Source: Chlorobiaceae bacterium
GTDB taxonomy: Bacteria > Bacteroidota > Chlorobiia > Chlorobiales > Chlorobiaceae
DNA: 64,000 bases
Assembly (NCBI GenBank): GCA_012972825.1
Contig: JABDHL010000003.1
Location: 32,376 to 96,375 of the forward strand
Direction of reading: 5' to 3'
Part shown: positions 8,948 through 17,497 of the stretch, piece by piece
Position numbering within the stretch: the stretch's first letter is position 1
Layout: the number at the start of each line of letters is the position of its first letter
The notes under the pieces: generated by a model
What the model was told of the DNA's origin: nothing
Databases searched by the model: none
The model's input: the letters and a program-made list of their open reading frames with translations, nothing else
Position numbers and translations under genes: made by a program

Positions 8948-9226
8948 ATGAGATGCATGAACGAAAAACAATTCTACCAGCACTTTACCCCGATAGCTAA
9001 CGACCTCGACACGAAGGCATCATGGAATGGGTGCATGTATGAAACATACGGAGCCGAGTTGTTCTATGTCAAACGGTACGACGAACGCTATGTCTGGACG
9101 ATCATAGAAGGCGATGAAGGCCAGTGGTACTTGATCCCCGGTTACCACTTCATTAACCGTATCGGCTACATCATCACAAAGCAACCGCACGACGGCGTAT
9201 GTGATGTTAAAATAGACATGCAATAA
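8948..9226 (+). CDS. hypothetical protein, 92 residues
   Basis: ATG 8948 is preceded by GGGGAG at a good distance, making this the best-supported small gene of the block. The protein is rich in Tyr and Trp (FYVKRYDERYVWTIIEG, then GQWYLIPGYHFINRIGYIIT), which suggests a small beta-rich fold. No signal peptide or membrane helix. I do not recognise the family. It sits between other tiny accessory genes downstream of the restriction-modification pair. Confidence 0.6.
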   Translation: MRCMNEKQFYQHFTPIANDLDTKASWNGCMYETYGAELFYVKRYDERYVWTIIEGDEGQWYLIPGYHFINRIGYIITKQPHDGVCDVKIDMQ

Positions 9227-9246
9227 CTAACCTATCAGGAGAAAAA

Positions 9247-9408
9247 ATGACTACAAGAGAGAAAGCAGAGGCTTAAGCGCTTGGGTTCTTCCTATCAGAT
9301 TACAATCCGGACGCACCGTTTGCCGAGATAATTGAGGCGCTTGAAAGTTAGGATGATGAGGCAATAGATAATCTTGATATTGTTGTATGGCCGGGTAGTG
9401 TTGAATAG
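9247..9408 (+). pseudogene. small gene with two in-frame stops
   Basis: ATG 9247 follows a good ribosome-binding site (AGGAG 8 bases before). The frame reads MTTREKAEA, TAA (9274-9276), ALGFFLSDYNPDAPFAEIIE and ALES, TAG (9349-9351), DDEAIDNLDIVVWPGSVE, TAG (9406-9408). All three pieces are protein-like and stay in one frame, so two nonsense mutations without indels are the simplest reading. The intact form would be about 53 residues and acidic. Family not recognised. Confidence 0.45.
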
Positions 9409-9574
9409 TCAAGACCTTAATAAATACATGGAATCGCAGTCATTGGACGCGACACAGGCCATGGATACACTCAACTTGATACAGTCACTTTTCAGCAATG
9501 AAATCTCAGAAACCACTGACACCGCACAGCTCTCAATCCTGCAATCCGTCATCGATCAAAAACGAAAGAGTTAG
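9398..9574 (+). CDS. hypothetical small helical protein
   Basis: Starting from GTG 9398 (overlapping the end of the previous frame by 11 bases) or ATG 9428, it encodes 58 or 48 residues. The sequence is helical and polar: YMESQSLDATQAMDTLNLIQ, then a Ser/Thr/Glu-rich turn and LSILQSVIDQKRKS. The overlapping start suggests translational coupling to the preceding frame. No family recognised. It is the last gene of the accessory block before the terminator at 9651. Confidence 0.4.
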   Translation: MLNSQDLNKYMESQSLDATQAMDTLNLIQSLFSNEISETTDTAQLSILQSVIDQKRKS

Positions 9575-9650
9575 AATGACTCATTAAATGTATTACTTTT
9601 AACCAATCGGTTAGTGATGGTCTACCTTCTATTATTTTCCGCTCCTCGTT

Positions 9651-9687
9651 GCCTCCCGACTTGTCATCGGGAGGCTTAATTTTTTAT
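9651..9687 (+). terminator. strong intrinsic terminator closing the accessory island
   Basis: Perfect 9-bp stem GCCTCCCGA/TCGGGAGGC with a 7-base loop CTTGTCA, followed by TTAATTTTTTATT. It isolates the small-gene block from the MFS gene starting at 9767. Confidence 0.9.
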
Positions 9688-9766
9688 TGGGAATGTTGCT
9701 TTTTATACCTATTTAGGAGTTATTGTTAAAATAAAATGTCCGTATCAATCTTTATATAAATAAGTT

Positions 9767-11029
9767 ATGCCTGTGACGCAGAAGCATAAAGTGTTTTCCT
9801 GGTTGCTCTTTGATTTTGCAAACACTTCTTTCAGCGTTATAATGGTTACCTTTGCCTTTCCCCTCTACTTTAAAAATGTTATCTGTAACGGTGAGCCATC
9901 GGGAGATGCGTTGTGGGGGTTCTGTATCAGCCTGTCGATGCTGCTTGTAGCCCTTATTTCGCCTGTTCTTGGAGCTGCAGCCGATTATTCCGGAAAACGT
10001 AAGCGCTTTCTCTTTACTTTTACCCTGATTTCGGTTGTCGCAACAGCGTTGCTTTCCTTATCAGGACCCGGAATGGCCTTTGCAGCGGTAGTTCTTTTTG
10101 TCCTGGCAAACATTGGCTTTGAGGGAGGCCTTGTTTTTTATGATGCCTATCTCAAGGAAATTGCAACGGACAAGAGTGTTGGCAGAGTCTCCGGGTATGG
10201 TTTTGCCATGGGGTATCTTGGAGCGTTTGCCATTCTTCTGCTGACGAAGCCATTGCTGAGCAAAGGAATCGTTCTCTCCAATGCACCTAATGTTCAGTTA
10301 AGTTTTCTGGCCGCTGCAGTTTTTTTTGCACTTTTTGCTGCACCGATTTTTCTTGCGCTGCGTGATCAAAAAAAAGAGAAGCGACCGGCCATCTCTTTTA
10401 CCGCAATCGGCAGTTCGATCAGGGAGGTGAAGTATACAGTTCAGCATATCATGAGCTATCCAGATCTTGTGCGCTTTCTCCTTGCATATTTTTTCTATAA
10501 TGACGCTATTTTAACCGTTATAGCCTTCTCGTCGATTTATGCCCAGAATACCCTTGGCTTTACTACCGGTGAACTGATTGTCTTTTTTATGCTGGTACAG
10601 ACTACGGCAATTGCCGGTTCCGTTATTTTTGGTTTTGTTACTGATAAAATCGGGCCGAAAAGAACTATTGTTATTACGCTCCTGATTTGGTTTGTTGTTG
10701 TGTTAGCTGCTATTTTTGCTGACAGGAAGGAGTTGTTTTTTTATACTGGAATGCTTGCCGGTCTTTCAATGGGTTCATCCCAGGCTGCATCCCGAACTAT
10801 GATGGCCAGACTGACACCGAGAGAACATGTTACCGAGTTTTTCGGTTTTTATGATGGCACCTTTGGAAAAGCTTCGGCTATAGCCGGTCCGCTTATGTTT
10901 GGTCTCGTGTCTGCGCATGCCGGCAGTCAGAAGGCCGCACTTGCATCACTTTTGATGTTTTTTACAATTGGTTTGCTGCTTATGACAAGAGTCAGATCTG
11001 TTGGAACCGAGTTCTGCCCTGAAGAGTGA
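9767..11029 (+). CDS. MFS transporter, UMF1/Atg22-like
   Basis: Inner-membrane transporter of the major facilitator superfamily. The 420-residue protein has about 12 hydrophobic segments. The N-terminal WLLFDFANTSFSVIMVTFAF (residues about 13-32) is the mark of the UMF1/Atg22-like subfamily (the DWANSAF-like motif), followed by a cytoplasmic AADYSGKRKRFL loop. The C-terminal half includes GSSQAASRTMMARLTP and FFGFYDGTFGKASAIAGP, also typical. The substrate is unknown; yeast Atg22 exports amino acids, but that cannot be transferred here. It follows the island terminator and is 16 bases upstream of the yihY-like gene. Confidence 0.85.
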   Translation: MPVTQKHKVFSWLLFDFANTSFSVIMVTFAFPLYFKNVICNGEPSGDALWGFCISLSMLLVALISPVLGAAADYSGKRKRFLFTFTLISVVATALLSLSGPGMAFAAVVLFVLANIGFEGGLVFYDAYLKEIATDKSVGRVSGYGFAMGYLGAFAILLLTKPLLSKGIVLSNAPNVQLSFLAAAVFFALFAAPIFLALRDQKKEKRPAISFTAIGSSIREVKYTVQHIMSYPDLVRFLLAYFFYNDAILTVIAFSSIYAQNTLGFTTGELIVFFMLVQTTAIAGSVIFGFVTDKIGPKRTIVITLLIWFVVVLAAIFADRKELFFYTGMLAGLSMGSSQAASRTMMARLTPREHVTEFFGFYDGTFGKASAIAGPLMFGLVSAHAGSQKAALASLLMFFTIGLLLMTRVRSVGTEFCPEE

Positions 11030-11044
11030 GGAAAAAATAGAACA

Positions 11045-12328
11045 ATGAAAGTGGCAGAAAAAACAATTCATAAGGCCGTAATCAGCACCCGTTCTGATAT
11101 TGCGCAGTATATCCGAGCTTTTGCCCCTTTTTTCTGGAAAAATTTTATTCATGACAGGATTTTTCTTGGAGCAGGTTCTCTGGCATTTCAGACCTTGCTT
11201 TCAATTGTGCCGGTTCTTTCAGTAATTCTTTCAATATTGAGTGTATTTTCAGTTTTCGCTCCATTCAAGCGTTCTATTGAGGACTTTCTCGTCCAGAATT
11301 TCCTGCCTGGAACGGGTGCAGTGATCAATCACTATCTTTCAGATTTTATTGAAAAGACAGCCAGCGTTCCACTGCTTGGCGGGGTGTTTTTATTTATTAT
11401 TGCGCTCTTTCTTATTTCGACGGTGGATCATACCCTGAATGAAATATGGGAGGTTCATGCTCCTCGAAAGGCACTTCAGGGCTTTACCCTCTATTGGACA
11501 GTACTGACGCTCGGGCCGGTGCTTATCGGCAGCAGTCTTGCTGCAAGCTCCTACGTCTGGTATACGGTGTTTACCGAAGGCCCGCTTCTCGAGCTCAAAA
11601 CCCGCCTGCTTTCCTATCTTCCCTTCATAAATTCGATTTTTGCTTTTTGTCTGTTGTACATGCTTGTACCGAATCGTCGGGTAAGGTTTGTGCATGCCAT
11701 GTCCGGAGGGTTCCTGGCAGCAGTTATGTTCGAACTCTCAAAAATATGGTTTGTCTTTTATGTCACTCATATTTCCACTTTTGAGCATATTTACGGGGCA
11801 TTGTCGGTAATTCCCATGCTTTTTTTCTGGATTTATCTCGGTTGGGTTGTTGTGTTGACAGGTGCGGAATTTGTGTTTTGTCTTGGAGCTCTGAAACCCC
11901 TTAGCGGAGTAGTCGAATCATTCAATCCATTGCGGGGTGTTCCAGTGATTCTTTCGGTACTTGGCTCAATATGGAACGGTCAGAAGAGCGGTCATTCAAT
12001 GAATATGAAGAAGATTTTGAAGACAGTTCCTTCTTTACAACCTTCCGATTTAAGAAAAATTGTTGATATTCTGCTTCAGAACGATGTACTGCATGTTACG
12101 GCAAATGGTGACCTGGCAATCAGTCGCGATCTCTATGAGCTGACGCTTTACGATCTCTATGCAATAATTCCGCCTGGGTTTGCGGGAGATGAAAATGGAA
12201 CACTGATTTCAGACGGTAATAGCCTAAATTTGGAAGCAATCAGCAGGGGAGTCTCGGATTGCCTGAAAAGCACGCTGAATATGCCCCTTGCGACCTTGTT
12301 AGAAGACCTTAATCAAGAGCAGTTATGA
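11045..12328 (+). CDS. YihY/BrkB family membrane protein
   Basis: Polytopic inner-membrane protein, formerly mislabelled ribonuclease BN. The family core is at about residues 30-285: FQTLLSIVPVLSVILSI, the TVDHTLNEIWEV segment, LYMLVPNRRVRFVHAMSGG and HISTFEHIYGALSVIPMLFFWIYL (shown in part), with six hydrophobic segments. About 140 residues follow, rich in charged and Leu residues, and may form a winged-helix-like cytoplasmic tail (SDLRKIVDILLQNDVLHVT). It overlaps dnaX by 4 bases (ATGA), so the two are translationally coupled. Function is unknown in the family. Confidence 0.85.
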   Translation: MKVAEKTIHKAVISTRSDIAQYIRAFAPFFWKNFIHDRIFLGAGSLAFQTLLSIVPVLSVILSILSVFSVFAPFKRSIEDFLVQNFLPGTGAVINHYLSDFIEKTASVPLLGGVFLFIIALFLISTVDHTLNEIWEVHAPRKALQGFTLYWTVLTLGPVLIGSSLAASSYVWYTVFTEGPLLELKTRLLSYLPFINSIFAFCLLYMLVPNRRVRFVHAMSGGFLAAVMFELSKIWFVFYVTHISTFEHIYGALSVIPMLFFWIYLGWVVVLTGAEFVFCLGALKPLSGVVESFNPLRGVPVILSVLGSIWNGQKSGHSMNMKKILKTVPSLQPSDLRKIVDILLQNDVLHVTANGDLAISRDLYELTLYDLYAIIPPGFAGDENGTLISDGNSLNLEAISRGVSDCLKSTLNMPLATLLEDLNQEQL

Positions 12329-13491
12329 GTTATCAGGTTATAGCCAGGAAATACAGACCTGCAAAGTTTGCCGATATCACAGCACAGGAACATGTTACCC
12401 GTACTATCCAGAATTCGCTTCGCATGGGCAGGGTAGGGCATGGGTATATTTTTTCAGGATTGCGGGGAGTTGGCAAGACAACAGCAGCAAGGGTTTTTGC
12501 CAAAGCAGTGAACTGCCTGAAAATGATGGAAGACCCTGACTATCTGCAGCAGGTGACCGAACCTTGCGGTGAGTGCGAAAGCTGCAGGGATTTCGATTCG
12601 GGCACCAGTTTCAACATTGCGGAGTTTGATGCCGCATCAAACAACAGTGTCGATGATATCCGCATGCTGCGGGAGAATGTCCGGTACGGACCGCAGAAAG
12701 GAAAGTACCGTGTCTATATTATCGATGAAGTGCACATGCTTTCCATTGCAGCGTTCAATGCATTTCTAAAAACCCTTGAGGAGCCGCCTCCGCACGCCAT
12801 TTTTATTTTTGCAACCACCGAACTTCACAAGATTCCGGCAACCATCGCTTCCCGTTGTCAGCGTTTCAACTTCAAGCGGATTCCTCTTGAGGATATCCAG
12901 CGTCAGCTTCAGCTTATCTGTGATGCCGAGCATATAACCGTTGATGGTGATGCTCTTCAGCTTATCGGCCGCAAGGCTCAGGGGTCGATGCGTGATGCTC
13001 AGAGTATTCTGGATCAGGTTATAGCCTTTTCGGCTGAGAATGATCATGAAGGTTCTATCAGTTACCAGGGTGTTGCCGAGCTGCTGAATTATATTGATGA
13101 TGATCAGATGTTTGCTGTTACTGACGCAGTTACAGAGCACAATCCCGCCAGGATGCTTGATGTGGCGCAGTTTGTTATAAGAAATGGATATGACGAACAG
13201 GATTTTATTGAAAAACTGATCGAGCATTTAAGGAATTTTCTGGTCGTGCAGAATCTCTCTTCTACTCGTCTTGTTGAGCGCCCCGATGCCATACGTGAGC
13301 GCTATCAGCACGATGCATCCAATTTTTCGCCACGCTCCGTCATGGAGATGGTTGATTTTCTGCTGCTGACCCAGAAGGAGCTGAAGTTTCAGTTTGAATA
13401 CCAGTTTCGTTTTGAGCTTGCACTGCTCAAACTTATTGATATTGAGCACCCTGCTGTTCCTCAAAAAAAAAAGCACCTGATAAGTCTCTGA
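12325..13491 (+). CDS. dnaX: DNA polymerase III clamp-loader subunit, short (gamma-like) product
   Basis: AAA+ ATPase that loads the beta clamp. Visible are Walker A GLRGVGKTT at 45-53, the zinc module Cys64, Cys81, Cys84 and Cys87, Walker B IIDEVHM at 132-138, sensor 1 FATTE and the SRCQRFNF segment. Domain III (about 245-375) is intact. The genome-encoded frame stops at 13489-13491, just after a run of ten A, giving 388 residues, about gamma size. The tau-like extension is encoded in the -1 frame (13470-14063). So unlike E. coli and Thermus, where the zero frame gives tau, here the long form needs the frame change. A homopolymer sequencing error is the alternative. Confidence 0.93.
   Translation: MSYQVIARKYRPAKFADITAQEHVTRTIQNSLRMGRVGHGYIFSGLRGVGKTTAARVFAKAVNCLKMMEDPDYLQQVTEPCGECESCRDFDSGTSFNIAEFDAASNNSVDDIRMLRENVRYGPQKGKYRVYIIDEVHMLSIAAFNAFLKTLEEPPPHAIFIFATTELHKIPATIASRCQRFNFKRIPLEDIQRQLQLICDAEHITVDGDALQLIGRKAQGSMRDAQSILDQVIAFSAENDHEGSISYQGVAELLNYIDDDQMFAVTDAVTEHNPARMLDVAQFVIRNGYDEQDFIEKLIEHLRNFLVVQNLSSTRLVERPDAIRERYQHDASNFSPRSVMEMVDFLLLTQKELKFQFEYQFRFELALLKLIDIEHPAVPQKKKHLISL
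13463..13473 (+). promoter_or_regulatory. A10 slippery run in dnaX
   Basis: Ten consecutive A followed by G, read in frame as CAA AAA AAA AAG. One extra A in the mRNA (polymerase slippage) or a -1 ribosomal shift moves translation into the long open frame. No strong downstream stem-loop or upstream Shine-Dalgarno stimulator is obvious, which favours transcriptional slippage over ribosomal frameshifting. Confidence 0.65.
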
Positions 13492-14063
13492 AAGGGCAGC
13501 CTGAATCCTCTCCATCGGCTCCACCTGTTTCATCACCATCACCGACACATAAGCCGTCAGCACCTGGGGAAATAGATCTTGGTTCATGGCAGAAAAAACT
13601 TTCAGGCTTTGCCTCAAGCCCATCTGTCCAGCAGCTTCGAGGCAGTGTGTCATCCAGGACAACAAGTGATGGTGGAGAGGTGGCTCTCAAAAAGATTGCA
13701 GATCTTGATACACTGAAGGTTGAATGGCGTCAGTTTCTTGATCATATTTCCAGGAAAACCCAGAACTTTATGGCAACCCATCTTCAATCCTGTGAACTTG
13801 GAGCGTGCAGTCCAGACGGAGTACTCGACATTGTCTGCTGCAAAAAGTTTTCCTATGAAGAGCTTCTGCTCGATATAGTCGTTCTTCAAAAGGAAGTATC
13901 AGAGTTTTACGCGCTGCCCCTGAAACTCCGTATTCTCTATGATGCTGAGAAAGATGCATGCACAAAAGAGAAGACACTTTTTACCATTTTTCAGGAACTT
14001 GCTGACAGCAATGAGGTCATTAGGTTTATTATCAGGGAATTCGGTGGTGAGCTGGTTTACTAA
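13470..14063 (+). CDS. dnaX: tau-like C-terminal extension of dnaX in the -1 frame
   Basis: The frame is open without interruption from the A run to TAA 14061-14063, about 197 residues. It begins with a Pro/Ser-rich linker (PESSPSAPPVSSPSPTHKPS), as in tau linkers. It continues with a folded region containing LDTLKVEWRQFLDHIS and SRKTQNFMATHLQS, matching the C-terminal tau domain of bacterial DnaX (the segment that contacts the polymerase alpha subunit or helicase). It has no ribosome-binding site, so it is a continuation of dnaX and not a separate gene. The combined protein would be about 580 residues. Confidence 0.8.
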   Translation, partial: KAPDKSLKGQPESSPSAPPVSSPSPTHKPSAPGEIDLGSWQKKLSGFASSPSVQQLRGSVSSRTTSDGGEVALKKIADLDTLKVEWRQFLDHISRKTQNFMATHLQSCELGACSPDGVLDIVCCKKFSYEELLLDIVVLQKEVSEFYALPLKLRILYDAEKDACTKEKTLFTIFQELADSNEVIRFIIREFGGELVY

Positions 14064-14159
14064 GTGGGTGAAGAGGTTTCATAAATTATTAAAAATTCTA
14101 CATATTCAGTTTTTTCAGACGGTTTAAATTTTTTCAATACCAAAGGACGATCTAATAAT

Positions 14160-15968
14160 ATGAGTAAAGCTGCACGGAGCACGCAGACTCTGAAAAACCG
14201 GTTCCGCTCTGATTATTGCGGGTTATTAAATCCGGAGCTTGAGAATACCTCAGTGAAGCTTGCAGGATGGGTTCATAGAAAAAGGGATCATGGTGGGTTG
14301 ATTTTTATAGATTTGAGGGATCATACCGGGATAAGTCAGCTTGTTATACAGCCGGAACAACGGGAGTTGTTTGTAAAAGCCGAACAGCTGCATGTGGAAT
14401 CGGTTATCAGAATAGAAGGTATCGTTGTCCGGCGTGCTCCCGGGGCTGTCAATCCCCGTTTGGCGTCCGGTGAGATCGAGGTTGTTGTAAGTCAGATCAC
14501 CGTTGAAAGTCACGCCCACCCGTTACCTTTTCCGGTTGCCGATGAGGTGCCTACCTCGGAGGAACTCCGTTTGAAGTACCGGTTTATTGACTTGCGTCGT
14601 GAAAAAATTCATGAGAATATTATTTTTCGCAGCCGGCTGACTGCGGCTGTCCGTCGCTATCTCGAAGAGAAAGAATTTATTGAAATACAGACACCGATTC
14701 TTACCTCAAGCTCTCCGGAAGGCGCAAGGGACTTTCTGGTTCCAAGCCGTCTTCATCCAGGCAAATTTTATGCACTGCCTCAGGCGCCCCAGCAGTTCAA
14801 GCAGCTGCTCATGGTATCGGGTTTTCCCCGCTACTTCCAGATAGCACCCTGCTTCAGAGATGAAGATGCCCGAGCCGACCGCAGTCCGGGGGAGTTCTAT
14901 CAGCTCGATATGGAAATGGCATTTATTGAACAGGATGATCTGTTCTCCATTCTTGAAGGCCTGATTGAACATCTTACCCGTACAATGTCTGACAAGAGGA
15001 TTCCTCAGTTTCCTTTTCCGAGGATCAGCTATAAAGAGGTCATGAACCGTTTCGGGACAGATAAGCCCGATCTGAGGATTCCCCTTGAAATCAGTGATGT
15101 AACTTCACTCTTCGTGGATTCAGGATTCAAGGTATTTGCAGATAATACAAGAAAGGGAACTTGCGTTAAAGCTCTTGTTTTAAAAGGCCGGGCAAATGAG
15201 TCGAGGCTTTTTTTCGATAAGGCGGAAAAACGGGCGAAAGAGCTCGGCTCTGCAGGTCTTGCGTATATCCAGTTCCGAGAGGAAGGCCCTAAAGGTCCTG
15301 TTGTCAAGTTTCTTTCTGAAGAAGATCTCTCACGTCTTAAAGAGCAGCTCGGTCTTGAACCTGGTGATGCAGTCTTTTTCGGCGCAGGCAAATGGGAACC
15401 CACCTGTAAAATCATGGGAGGTATGAGAACCTATTTTGCTGATCTCTTTACGCTTGACAAAGACGAACTCTCTTTTTGCTGGATTGTTGACTTCCCGATG
15501 TATGAATACAACGAAGAAGCAAAAAAGATCGACTTCTCACACAACCCGTTCTCAATGCCGCAGGGAGAGATGGACGCGCTCGAAACAATGCTTCCTCTTG
15601 ATATTCTCGCCTATCAGTATGATATAGTCTGTAATGGCATCGAACTTTCAAGCGGAGCCATCCGTAACCATAGACCCGATATCATGTACAAGGCATTCGG
15701 TATTGCCGGATACTCCAAAGAAGAGGTAGACGATCGATTTGGTCACATGATAGAGGCTTTCAAACTTGGAGCACCCCCCCACGGAGGCATAGCTCCAGGT
15801 CTTGACCGTCTTGTCATGATTTTACGCGACGAGCAGAACATCCGCGAAGTTATTGCCTTTCCTATGAATCAGCAGGCACAGGATCTCATGATGTCCTCAC
15901 CGTCGGAAGTAACCCCCGCACAGCTTCGTGAGCTGCATCTCAAGATCGATTTACCGAAAAAGCCGTAA
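14160..15968 (+). CDS. aspS: aspartate--tRNA ligase
   Basis: Class IIb aminoacyl-tRNA synthetase; 602 residues is the normal bacterial-type length. An N-terminal OB-fold anticodon-binding domain ([20 protein letters not shown], about 35-54) is followed by class II motif 1, motif 2 around [19 protein letters not shown], a GAD insertion domain in the middle, and motif 3 [13 protein letters not shown] near residue 543. AAGGA lies about 12 bases before the ATG. Whether it is discriminating or also charges tRNA-Asn cannot be decided from what I can see. Confidence 0.95.
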   Translation: MSKAARSTQTLKNRFRSDYCGLLNPELENTSVKLAGWVHRKRDHGGLIFIDLRDHTGISQLVIQPEQRELFVKAEQLHVESVIRIEGIVVRRAPGAVNPRLASGEIEVVVSQITVESHAHPLPFPVADEVPTSEELRLKYRFIDLRREKIHENIIFRSRLTAAVRRYLEEKEFIEIQTPILTSSSPEGARDFLVPSRLHPGKFYALPQAPQQFKQLLMVSGFPRYFQIAPCFRDEDARADRSPGEFYQLDMEMAFIEQDDLFSILEGLIEHLTRTMSDKRIPQFPFPRISYKEVMNRFGTDKPDLRIPLEISDVTSLFVDSGFKVFADNTRKGTCVKALVLKGRANESRLFFDKAEKRAKELGSAGLAYIQFREEGPKGPVVKFLSEEDLSRLKEQLGLEPGDAVFFGAGKWEPTCKIMGGMRTYFADLFTLDKDELSFCWIVDFPMYEYNEEAKKIDFSHNPFSMPQGEMDALETMLPLDILAYQYDIVCNGIELSSGAIRNHRPDIMYKAFGIAGYSKEEVDDRFGHMIEAFKLGAPPHGGIAPGLDRLVMILRDEQNIREVIAFPMNQQAQDLMMSSPSEVTPAQLRELHLKIDLPKKP

Positions 15969-15986
15969 GAGAAGAAATAAATACGC

Positions 15987-16017
15987 AAAAAGAGTCTGGC
16001 AGTGTCAGACTCTTTTT
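15987..16017. terminator. bidirectional intrinsic terminator
   Basis: Perfect 12-bp stem AAAAAGAGTCTG/CAGACTCTTTTT with a 7-base loop. It has T runs on both strands, so it can serve both aspS and the convergent thioesterase gene. Confidence 0.9.
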
Positions 16018-16018
16018 G

Positions 16019-16462
16019 TTATGGTTCTTTTTTCAGGACAGCAACCGTAAACCGGCTGACACAGGTCAGTTTGCCCTCTTCATTTCTTACTCTGATATCC
16101 CATACCTGAGAGCTTTTTCCAAGGTGCAGGGGAGTGGCGGTAGCATAGACAAATCCTGTCCTGACAGGACGGATATGATTGGCATTTATCTCTTGCCCCA
16201 CGATATAGAAAGAGTCCCGATCTACGCAGTAGGACGCGGCAATACTTCCCACAGTTTCAGCAAGAGCCAGCGATGCTCCTCCGTGCAGAATTCCGATACG
16301 CTGGATGGTACGGTGGTCGACAGGCATCTTTGCAGTCATGAAATCCACTCCGATTTCGGTCATTTCAATACCAAGATGCCGTGCCATCTGGCCATCAATG
16401 ATTTGAGTAGTGTTGATTTCCTCAATACTGACCGGGGTGAAGAAAATAGAGGAGAGAGTCAT
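16019..16462 (-). CDS. hotdog-fold thioesterase, PaaI/YbgC-like
   Basis: A 147-residue acyl-CoA thioesterase-like protein of the PaaI group. The hotdog helix GILHGGASLALAETVGS carries the conserved His-Gly-Gly, and the following strands include VGQEINANHIRPV and GKSSQVWDIRV. The ATG at 16462 is chosen because a longer frame to 16552 would run into tRNA-Gly. No clear ribosome-binding site precedes it; later internal ATGs would remove the first strand. The substrate is unknown: menaquinone-related DHNA-CoA thioesterases belong to the same fold, so that is a possible but unproven role. It converges on aspS. Confidence 0.82.
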   Translation of the reverse strand: MTLSSIFFTPVSIEEINTTQIIDGQMARHLGIEMTEIGVDFMTAKMPVDHRTIQRIGILHGGASLALAETVGSIAASYCVDRDSFYIVGQEINANHIRPVRTGFVYATATPLHLGKSSQVWDIRVRNEEGKLTCVSRFTVAVLKKEP

Positions 16463-16502
16463 AGGGGTATGTATCAACGGGAAAGAATTATATCCGGAAA
16501 TG

Positions 16503-16575
16503 AGCGGGTGACGAGATTCGAACTCGCGACATTTTGCTTGGGAAGCAAACACTCTACCAACTGAGTTACACCCGC
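16503..16575 (-). tRNA. tRNA-Gly (anticodon CCC)
   Basis: The reverse complement folds into a full cloverleaf: acceptor GCGGGTG/CACCCGC, D arm with GG in the loop, anticodon stem TTTGC/GCAAA with loop TTCCCAA (anticodon CCC, reads GGG), T arm GCGAG/CTCGT with loop TTCGAAT, and discriminator U as usual for Gly. CCA is not encoded. It lies 8 bases downstream of tRNA-Met on the same strand. Confidence 0.93.
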
Positions 16576-16583
16576 TTTTTTTG

Positions 16584-16657
16584 TGGTGAGAGAGGGAGTT
16601 GAACCCTCGACCTCAGGGTTATGAATCCTGTGCTCTAACCAACTGAGCTACCTCACC
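16584..16657 (-). tRNA. tRNA-Met (anticodon CAT)
   Basis: The reverse complement gives acceptor GGTGAGG/TCTCACC, D stem GCTC/GAGC, loop TTCATAA with anticodon CAT, T arm GAGGG/CCCTC with loop TTCAACT, and discriminator A. The first acceptor pair is G-C, unlike the mismatched initiator, so elongator Met is most likely; a lysidine-modified Ile tRNA is the alternative. The last anticodon-stem pair appears to be an A-C mismatch. CCA is not encoded. Confidence 0.9.
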
Positions 16658-16737
16658 ATTTTCCGGGCTGAAAATATACCACAGCATAGATGAATAAACA
16701 AGCTGTGAGAAAGTTTTATTTGTTCTTTTTCAGCGCG

Positions 16738-17469
16738 TTAAGACCATGATGCCCTTTGATTGAAGATCGCTTCGGCGACAGGAATATCTTCCGGTGTAGT
16801 GATTTTTATATTGTGATAACCCATTTCATATATTTTTATGGGTTGTTCAGGAAAAAAACGTTCTACCAGAGCGGCATCATCTGTTGCATACCAGTTTTCC
16901 AGCTCTGCCTGTTCATGAGCCTGGATGAGAAGTCCGCATTGAAATCCCTGTGGTGTCTGAACCTGAAGCAACCTGCTGCGCTCTGGTGTTTCCCCGAAAA
17001 AGTCAGGATTAGATCCTATATACTTGATTGTGTCCTTTGGTCTTGTTGCCGGGACACATGCTCCGAACTGGAGCGATAGTCGCGAAATATCATCAATCTC
17101 TTCAGGCTGTATAAACGGGCGGGCCCCGTCATGCACAAGAATAGTGTCTGGTGTGTTACCGGTCGTGCGTATTGCATGTTCAATTGCCTTGATGCAGTTG
17201 TTCACCGAATCCTGACGCTCTTTTCCACCTTCAATAACAGCTTTTACCTTACCGAAGCCCGCAGATGCCGCCATACTCTCAAGTGCTGGAATGTTTTCTT
17301 CTTTTGTGGCAATGTAGATGGTGCTGACTGAAGAGGCCTCCTGAAATGCCCTTATGGTATGATGAATAACAGGAAACCCTGCAATTTCAAGCAACTGTTT
17401 ACACTGTCCGTCCTTGAGCTGCATTCGCTTTCCGATACCGCTTGCGGCAATAATAGCAATGGCATTCAT
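16738..17469 (-). CDS. ispD: 2-C-methyl-D-erythritol 4-phosphate cytidylyltransferase
   Basis: Third step of the MEP isoprenoid pathway, making CDP-methylerythritol from MEP and CTP; essential for carotenoid, quinone and chlorophyll side chains in a phototroph. The nucleotide-binding N terminus reads IAIIAASGIGKRM (canonical AAGxGxRM, here with Ser replacing the first Gly). It is followed by VIEGGKERQDSVNN, VHDGARPFI and the CTP-site KDTIKY region. The ATG at 17469 (243 residues) fits the family start; a TTG 15 bases upstream is less likely. It follows queA by 28 bases on the same strand. Confidence 0.92.
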   Translation of the reverse strand: MNAIAIIAASGIGKRMQLKDGQCKQLLEIAGFPVIHHTIRAFQEASSVSTIYIATKEENIPALESMAASAGFGKVKAVIEGGKERQDSVNNCIKAIEHAIRTTGNTPDTILVHDGARPFIQPEEIDDISRLSLQFGACVPATRPKDTIKYIGSNPDFFGETPERSRLLQVQTPQGFQCGLLIQAHEQAELENWYATDDAALVERFFPEQPIKIYEMGYHNIKITTPEDIPVAEAIFNQRASWS

Positions 17470-17497
17470 AATGAGAGAGATCAATCCCTACAGGGGT

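Noticed and set aside
8500..9408. Stop-codon reassignment in the small-gene block
   Set aside because: Both TAG and TAA occur in frame while TAG and TGA also end neighbouring frames, so plain nonsense decay is simpler.
13228..13690. Minus-strand frames across the dnaX linker
   Set aside because: They are antisense to the tau linker and domain, which explain the coding signal.
16463..16552. N-terminal extension of the thioesterase
   Set aside because: It would translate part of tRNA-Gly and has no similarity to hotdog proteins.
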